From assembly GCA_000437375.1 (NCBI GenBank), contig FR898202.1, positions 1 to 9,823 on the forward strand: a stretch of 9,823 nt of DNA, read 5' to 3'. The notes under the pieces were generated by a model that saw nothing but the letters and a program-made list of their open reading frames with translations, made no database searches and had not been told where the DNA came from. This DNA is from Eubacterium sp. CAG:841. Lineage in GTDB: Bacteria > Bacillota > Clostridia > Oscillospirales > CAG-272. Below are positions 5,805 through 9,823 of this stretch, piece after piece; position 1 is the stretch's first letter; every line of letters starts with the position of its first letter. The translations under genes and the position numbers were made by a program.

Positions 5805-7493
5805 ATGAAATTTTCAGAAATGCCGTATACTCGTCCGGATACAGACAAAATCCGCGCGCAGTATGATGAACTTATATCCCGCTTCAAAAATGCCGGAAGC
5901 GCCGATGAACAGATTAAGATAATGTCCGAAGAGGAAACTCTGCGCAATCATTTCTTTACGGAAGCAACGCTCGTTTCCATAAGGAATTCCGTAAACACAA
6001 AGGACGAATTCTACGATAAAGAAAACGAATTCATCGATGAACATTCTCCTTTTGTAAGCGAAAAAATTCAGGAATTTACGGACGCACTGCTCGCATCAAA
6101 GTTCCGTCCGGAGCTCGAAAAGCATTACGGAAAGCTGCTTTTCAAAAACTACGAAATAGCGGCACGCTGTTTTGATCCGAAGATAATTCCTCTTATGCAG
6201 GAAGAAAACAAGCTCGTTTCGGCTTATCAGAAGCTTTACGGCTCGGCAATAGTTGATTTCGACGGCAAAAAGCTTCCTCTTCCCATGCTTGCCCCTTATA
6301 AGGAAAGCAAAGACAGAGATATCCGTCGCGCTGCGTTTGAAGCAGACGGCAAGTTCTTTGACGAACACAGAGAAGAATTTGACGATCTCTTTGACAAGCT
6401 TGTAAAGATCCGCACAAAAATCGCACACGAACTCGGTTACAAAAATTTTATACAGCTTGGCTATGACCGTCTCGGCAGGAACTGCTACGGCCCCGAACAG
6501 GTTGCAAAATTCAGAGAGGCTATTGCAAAGGATGCAGTTCCCGTCGTAGGCGAAGTAAAAGAGCTTCAGAGAAAGAGAATCGGCGTTGATACTCTTATGC
6601 TTTACGATAACGGCTTCACCTTCAGCGACGGCACTGCTGTTCCGGAAGGCACTGCAGAGGACATCCTTGCCGCAGGAAAGACAATGTATCACGGTCTTTC
6701 TCCCGAAACGGCTGAGTTTATCGACTTTATGTATGACAACGAGCTTCTCGACGTTCTTTCAAAGGAAGGCAAAGCTCCCGGCGGTTATTGCACCTTCATT
6801 CCCGACTATAAATCGCCGTTTATTTTCTCAAACTTCAACGGAACGGCAGGCGACGTTGACGTCCTTACGCACGAAGCAGGACACGCTTTCCAGGCATACC
6901 GCGCAGCAAAGCTCGGAATTATGTCCGACCTTTCCTCTCCCACAATGGAGACCTGCGAATGTCACTCTATGAGCATGGAATTCCTTACAAGCGATTATCA
7001 TCACCTGTTCTTCGGAAAGAATACGGCAAAATACGAGCTTTCTCATGCAGAGGACGCGCTTTGCTTTATTCCTTACGGCTGTATGGTTGATGAATTCCAG
7101 CACAGAATGTACGAAAATCCCGACCTTACCCCCGCAGAAAGAAATGAAATATGGGCAAGTCTTGAAAAGAAATACCGTCCGTATCTTCATACCGAAGGCC
7201 TTCCCTTCTACGGCAGAGGCGCAGGCTGGCAGAGACAGCTCCATATTTATATGTATCCGCTTTACTACATCGATTATTGCATGGCACAGACGGTTGCATT
7301 CCAATTCTGGCTTGCATATATGGAAAACAAAGAGGACGCATGGAAACGTTATCTTGAGTTTACCGACAAAGCAGGCACAAAGACTTTTGAAGAAGTCGTA
7401 AGCGAAGCAGGACTTTTCCTCCCCTACGGTGAAGGCGGAATGAAAAAAATATGCGAGAGCGTAGGCAACTGGATAAAGGCACATCAGATATAA
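5805..7493 (+). CDS. M3-family oligoendopeptidase (PepF-like zinc metallopeptidase)
   Basis: A 562-residue M3 peptidase. These thimet-oligopeptidase relatives cut short peptides in the cytoplasm, and the deep channel excludes folded proteins. The zinc site is THEAGH with ligands His356 and His360 and catalytic Glu357; the third ligand is most likely Glu385 in CECHSMSME, 25 residues further on. The C-terminal part has HTEGLPFYGRGAGWQRQLH (462-480) and YPLYYIDY, the His/Tyr-rich substrate-binding stretch of the family. There is no signal peptide. The protein fits the shorter M3 group usually annotated as 'not PepF' better than true PepF (about 600 residues), so no symbol is given. Start and ribosome binding site are clear. 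It is a single-gene unit. Confidence 0.93.
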   Translation: MKFSEMPYTRPDTDKIRAQYDELISRFKNAGSADEQIKIMSEEETLRNHFFTEATLVSIRNSVNTKDEFYDKENEFIDEHSPFVSEKIQEFTDALLASKFRPELEKHYGKLLFKNYEIAARCFDPKIIPLMQEENKLVSAYQKLYGSAIVDFDGKKLPLPMLAPYKESKDRDIRRAAFEADGKFFDEHREEFDDLFDKLVKIRTKIAHELGYKNFIQLGYDRLGRNCYGPEQVAKFREAIAKDAVPVVGEVKELQRKRIGVDTLMLYDNGFTFSDGTAVPEGTAEDILAAGKTMYHGLSPETAEFIDFMYDNELLDVLSKEGKAPGGYCTFIPDYKSPFIFSNFNGTAGDVDVLTHEAGHAFQAYRAAKLGIMSDLSSPTMETCECHSMSMEFLTSDYHHLFFGKNTAKYELSHAEDALCFIPYGCMVDEFQHRMYENPDLTPAERNEIWASLEKKYRPYLHTEGLPFYGRGAGWQRQLHIYMYPLYYIDYCMAQTVAFQFWLAYMENKEDAWKRYLEFTDKAGTKTFEEVVSEAGLFLPYGEGGMKKICESVGNWIKAHQI

Positions 7494-7501
7494 AAGCTCT
7501 T

Positions 7502-7529
7502 TTCTGCCGCCGGAAATCCGACGGCAGAG
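7502..7529 (+). terminator. Hairpin directly after the M3 peptidase gene
   Basis: CTGCCG (7504-7509) pairs with CGGCAG (7522-7527), extendable by a T-A and a T-G pair outside, and CGG-AAAT-CCG forms an inner stem. No T run follows, so alone it is not a classical intrinsic terminator; it may protect the 3' end or act with the next hairpin. Confidence 0.5.
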
Positions 7530-7543
7530 CCCAACCGTAAACA

Positions 7544-7590
7544 AAAAGAAACGACGGCTGACTTTCGTCAAACCGTCGTTTCTTTTATTT
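7544..7590. terminator. Strong bidirectional terminator between the M3 peptidase and htrA
   Basis: AAAAGAAACGACGG (7544-7557) and CCGTCGTTTCTTTT (7573-7586) are perfect 14-base reverse complements. The loop contains a second hairpin, TGAC-TTTC-GTCA (7559-7570). A T-rich run (ATTTT) follows on the plus strand, and TTTTTGTTT on the minus strand, so it can stop both convergent genes. Confidence 0.93.
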
Positions 7591-7591
7591 T

Positions 7592-7626
7592 AAGGAGAAC
7601 AAATGAAGAAGTTAGCTTATTTATGA
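7592..7626 (+). pseudogene. Orphan translation start with a seven-codon frame (possible gene remnant)
   Basis: Four bases after the terminator's T run, AAGGAG (7592-7597) stands five bases before an ATG at 7603. The frame reads MKKLAYL and stops at TGA 7624-7626, overlapping on the opposite strand the TAA that ends htrA. The ribosome binding site and the Lys-Lys start look like a real gene beginning, but nothing protein-like continues beyond the stop. It may be what is left of a gene whose body was lost when htrA came to lie here, a leader peptide, or chance. No promoter of its own is seen downstream of the terminator. Confidence 0.35.
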
Positions 7627-9051
7627 AGGATCAAATTCAACAAACGTTACCTCAAGCGTTATTTCTTCGCACGAGCGGAGATATGCCTGATACGTTGCGC
7701 GTGATGCTGATTCTTCTGTCGGACGAAGTATTTTTACCGTTACCGTATCGCCCACTTTATATTTGGTAAGGAGTTCTGTAAGAGTTGAGAAATCGCTGCA
7801 ATCGGTTCCGGCTACGGAGGAGATTATATCTCCCTCTTTTATTCCGGCGATTGCTGCCGTACCGCCATTCTGAACGCTTACAACGCGGATGACTCCGTTA
7901 TAGCTGTATCTGCCTATTGTGATATATTCATTTACCGTAACGCCCAGACGCGCTACACCTGTAAGATATCCGTACTTGGAAAAGTCATTTATGCACTTAA
8001 TAACCTTTTCCGCAGGGATAGCATATCCCATAGCTTCTACGCTAGTACCGCCTATCTTGGCGTTTGTTATGCCTATAAGCTCGCCTTTCATATTGAAAAG
8101 TCCGCCGCCGGAGTTGCCGGAGTTTATCGCCGCTGTCGTCTGCATCAGAACCATTGTGGTGTTTTCGACAGTTACGGTTCTTGAAAGCGCACTGATTATA
8201 CCGTCGGAAAGGGTTATACCGCGTCCGAGAGGGTTACCTATTGCAAGCACCTGTTCGCCAAGCTTGAGCGATGATGAATCGCCTATCTTTGCAGGCTGAC
8301 AGTCATCTTTGTTTATCTTTATTACAGACACATCCGCGCTCTTGTCGCCGCACACATATGCGCCTTCATATTGCGAACCGTCATAAAGAATAACTGTTAT
8401 TGTTTTTGTGTCCTTGCCTACAACGTGATAGTTTGTGATTATATATCCGTCCGTTGTGTAAATAACACCTGATCCGCTACCGGATGAGGTCTGCTCGCCC
8501 AACATTGTCTGTGTTACTTCGGTGACATTTATCTGAACAACTGAGTTGATACATTTTTCCGCAACTTCTGCATAGTTTGCAAGCTCTTTTTCGCCTGTAG
8601 TTTTTGTGGCAAGCGGAATATCCTTTGCATTTACGGTTGATACGGGAACGATTGTGTCTGCCTGTGAGGTTGTTATCTGAACGTTTCCTCCGACATCGGT
8701 CGTCTGTGTTACGGATGAAGTTGTTCCGTCAGTGGGAGCGGTGGTTGTTTCAGCCTTGTTTCCGCGAATCATTCCGGTAACGGCACTCGCGCATATCCCA
8801 CAGATAATGGAAACGACAAGGCAAAGGGAAACTATCCAGCCAACGGTCTTTTTTGACATATATGAGTCCTTCGGTTTTTTATCGCCTGAGGGTTTATTGT
8901 CATACCCGCCGTATCCGTAGGAAAAGCTTTGTCTGCTGTCTCTTCCGGAATTTACATCCTCCGGCTTTTTATTGTAATTATCGTTATTTTGATTTTCATT
9001 GTTTTTGCCGGTTTCGTCTTCTCCCGGTCTTTTATCGTCATCGTAAAGCAT
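7621..9051 (-). CDS. htrA: Membrane-anchored HtrA/DegP-type serine protease with PDZ domain
   Basis: A 476-residue S1C protease that degrades or refolds damaged proteins on the outer face of the membrane. Residues 1-68 are hydrophilic, rich in Asp, Asn, Lys and Gly, and likely disordered in the cytoplasm. One membrane segment follows (about 70-94), then a Thr-rich linker (100-140). The trypsin-like domain carries the triad His209 (ITNYHV), Asp240 (SADVSVIKI) and Ser314 (INSGNSGGGLF). A single PDZ domain spans about 365-445, with GVIRVVSVQNGGTAAIAGI in its fold. The layout agrees with Bacillota HtrA/YyxA proteins. AGGGGAG about eight bases upstream supports the start at 9051. A later Met65 would remove the tail but has weaker support. 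It is transcribed alone; no two-component genes or CssRS-like site are visible. Confidence 0.95.
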   Translation of the reverse strand: MLYDDDKRPGEDETGKNNENQNNDNYNKKPEDVNSGRDSRQSFSYGYGGYDNKPSGDKKPKDSYMSKKTVGWIVSLCLVVSIICGICASAVTGMIRGNKAETTTAPTDGTTSSVTQTTDVGGNVQITTSQADTIVPVSTVNAKDIPLATKTTGEKELANYAEVAEKCINSVVQINVTEVTQTMLGEQTSSGSGSGVIYTTDGYIITNYHVVGKDTKTITVILYDGSQYEGAYVCGDKSADVSVIKINKDDCQPAKIGDSSSLKLGEQVLAIGNPLGRGITLSDGIISALSRTVTVENTTMVLMQTTAAINSGNSGGGLFNMKGELIGITNAKIGGTSVEAMGYAIPAEKVIKCINDFSKYGYLTGVARLGVTVNEYITIGRYSYNGVIRVVSVQNGGTAAIAGIKEGDIISSVAGTDCSDFSTLTELLTKYKVGDTVTVKILRPTEESASRATYQAYLRSCEEITLEVTFVEFDPS

Positions 9052-9175
9052 AATTTTTCTCCCCTTTCAAGGCGATTTTTCTTTTTCTCTTTCTTTGTGA
9101 TTTAATTTTAACTCAAAAATATGACTAAGTGTTTAACGTTTTTTTTCGCTTGCGTAAATAAGTTTGGCATTTTTA
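9052..9175. other. Divergent intergenic DNA before htrA, no firm promoter
   Basis: Apart from the htrA ribosome binding site this A/T-rich stretch shows only loose -10 matches on the minus strand (TAAAAT and TTAAAT near 9102-9115) without a well-placed -35 hexamer. No CIRCE, CtsR or other stress operator was recognised. A run of eight T residues at 9139-9146 is the only other notable element. The htrA promoter must lie here but cannot be fixed by eye. Confidence 0.4.
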
Positions 9176-9204
9176 TTGAATTCTGACATCAGTACGTATA
9201 TAAT
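9176..9204 (+). promoter_or_regulatory. Near-consensus promoter for the GNAT gene
   Basis: TTGAAT (9176-9181) is followed after exactly 17 bases by a perfect TATAAT (9199-9204). RNA would start near 9211, about 28 bases before the ATG, with the GGAG ribosome binding site at 9228-9231. This also fixes the start at 9239, because the longer open frame from 9164 would begin upstream of the promoter. Confidence 0.8.
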
Positions 9205-9238
9205 AATCTGTAAGAGTTATTTCATCCGGAGAAAGAAT

Positions 9239-9811
9239 ATGAATAAAGATAAACTCGGTATTTTTGCAAAGATTCCCACACTTGAAACAGATCGCCTTGT
9301 TATGAGAAAGATGCTCCCGCGCGATGCCGCCGATATGTTTGAATATGCGTCACGTCCGGAAGTATCCGAATATCTTTTATGGAATCCGCATACAACTCAG
9401 CGCTTCACAAAGAATTATCTGCATTTTCTTCAAAGTCAATACGGATCAAAAAATTTTTATGATTGGGCCGTCACTCTTCGCTCTTCGGAAAAGATGATAG
9501 GCACCTGCGGTTTTACTTCATTTGATCTTGCAAACAATTCCGCCGAAGTGGGATATGTCCTCAGCAGTAGTTATTGGGGGCAAGGTATAGCTCCCGAAGC
9601 GCTGAAAAAAGTAATTGACTTCGGCTTTCGCGAGCTTGAGCTTCATCGCATATATGCTCGCATTATGGATGGCAACACCCGGAGCGAAACCGTTGCAAAA
9701 AAGTGCGGCATGACTCTTGAAGCCACCATGCGCGATCTGCTCTTCGTCAAGGGCAAATACAGAACCATCAAAATTTATTCCCTCCTCGAAACCGACCATA
9801 CTTTTCTTTGA
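9239..9811 (+). CDS. GNAT-family N-acetyltransferase, RimJ/RimL type
   Basis: A 190-residue acetyltransferase that should transfer the acetyl group of acetyl-CoA to an amino group. LETDRLVMRKMLPRDAADMF near 15-34 is the usual N-terminal signature of the RimJ/RimL-like group; MIGTCGF (86-92) and AEVGYVLSSSYWGQGIAPEA (102-121) follow, the latter ending in the acetyl-CoA pyrophosphate-binding loop. LHRIYARIMDGNTRSETVAKKCGM (135-158) is the last typical block. Members acetylate ribosomal protein N-termini, other proteins, amino acids or antibiotics, and the substrate cannot be told here. The start at 9239 is supported by GGAG seven bases upstream and by the promoter position. The gene stands alone and divergent from htrA. 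Confidence 0.9.
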   Translation: MNKDKLGIFAKIPTLETDRLVMRKMLPRDAADMFEYASRPEVSEYLLWNPHTTQRFTKNYLHFLQSQYGSKNFYDWAVTLRSSEKMIGTCGFTSFDLANNSAEVGYVLSSSYWGQGIAPEALKKVIDFGFRELELHRIYARIMDGNTRSETVAKKCGMTLEATMRDLLFVKGKYRTIKIYSLLETDHTFL

Positions 9812-9823
9812 AAAGAAAAGTAG
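9801..9823 (+). terminator. Possible A/T hairpin at the end of the GNAT gene, cut by the window edge
   Basis: CTTTTCTT (9801-9808) pairs with AAGAAAAG (9813-9820) around a four-base loop, and the GNAT stop codon lies in the loop. The stem is A/T-rich and the following bases fall outside the window, so whether a T run follows is unknown. Confidence 0.3.

Noticed and set aside
6096..6692. A 198-codon minus-strand frame opposite the M3 peptidase
   Set aside because: Mirrors codon bias of the true gene on the other strand; no ribosome binding site or family similarity.
6828..7571. A 247-codon minus-strand frame opposite the M3 peptidase
   Set aside because: Antisense shadow of a conserved gene with a clear zinc site; the product is Cys/Phe-rich without any domain and would cross the terminator.
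9164..9238. Longer start of the GNAT protein at 9164
   Set aside because: It would begin upstream of the near-consensus promoter at 9176-9204, and the added residues are not typical of the family.
9052..9238. CIRCE or CtsR stress operator in front of htrA, and likewise before ftsH
   Set aside because: Neither the TTAGCACTC/GAGTGCTAA pair nor tandem GGTCAAA heptamers occur.

Overview
This 9.8 kb window looks like ordinary chromosome from a low-to-middle GC Gram-positive bacterium, most likely a member of the Clostridia (Bacillota). The reasons are strong GGAGG-type ribosome binding sites in front of most genes, rich A/T-tracted intrinsic terminators, short sigma-A-type promoters, and the protein families themselves: a tail-bearing FtsH, a PHP-type histidinol-phosphatase, a membrane-anchored HtrA with a long cytosolic tail, and a short M3 oligoendopeptidase. 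The standard code is used; TGA ends several genes. The species cannot be named from the sequence. No mobile element, CRISPR array, tRNA or rRNA was seen.

Layout. (1) 32-628, minus: a SanA/YdcF-like DUF218 membrane protein, divergent from (2) 706-1491, plus: a PHP-family histidinol-phosphatase. The 77 bp between their starts holds overlapping promoters and a perfect 9-bp inverted repeat. (3) 1728-3731, plus: the ATP-dependent membrane zinc protease FtsH, preceded by a leader with a hairpin and a tandem repeat, and followed by a strong bidirectional terminator. (4) 3784-4950 and 4996-5649, minus: alanine racemase (alr) downstream of a HAD-superfamily phosphatase in one transcription unit, convergent with ftsH. 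(5) 5805-7493, plus: an M3 oligoendopeptidase, divergent from the HAD gene, with clear promoters on both strands. (6) 7494-7620: two hairpins, the second a long bidirectional terminator, then a seven-codon open frame with a perfect ribosome binding site that may be a gene remnant. (7) 7621-9051, minus: a membrane-anchored HtrA/DegP-type serine protease with a PDZ domain. (8) 9239-9811, plus: a RimJ/RimL-type GNAT acetyltransferase behind a near-consensus promoter. The window closes inside what may be its terminator.

How the genes fit together. No single pathway unites the window. Most transcription units are one or two genes and alternate in direction. Three of the eight genes (FtsH, the M3 peptidase, HtrA) are proteases used in membrane and extracytoplasmic protein quality control or peptide turnover. 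Alr supplies D-alanine for peptidoglycan, and SanA-like proteins are linked to envelope integrity, so there is a loose cell-envelope theme. No intergenic stretch exceeds 300 bases; the longest, 1492-1727, holds a weak terminator, A/T-rich promoter-like sequence and the ftsH leader.

I found no convincing undescribed multi-gene system. The points worth a second look are small regulatory architectures: the symmetric divergent promoter with its inverted repeat, the ftsH leader, the orphan seven-codon start, and the in-frame HAD-alr junction.
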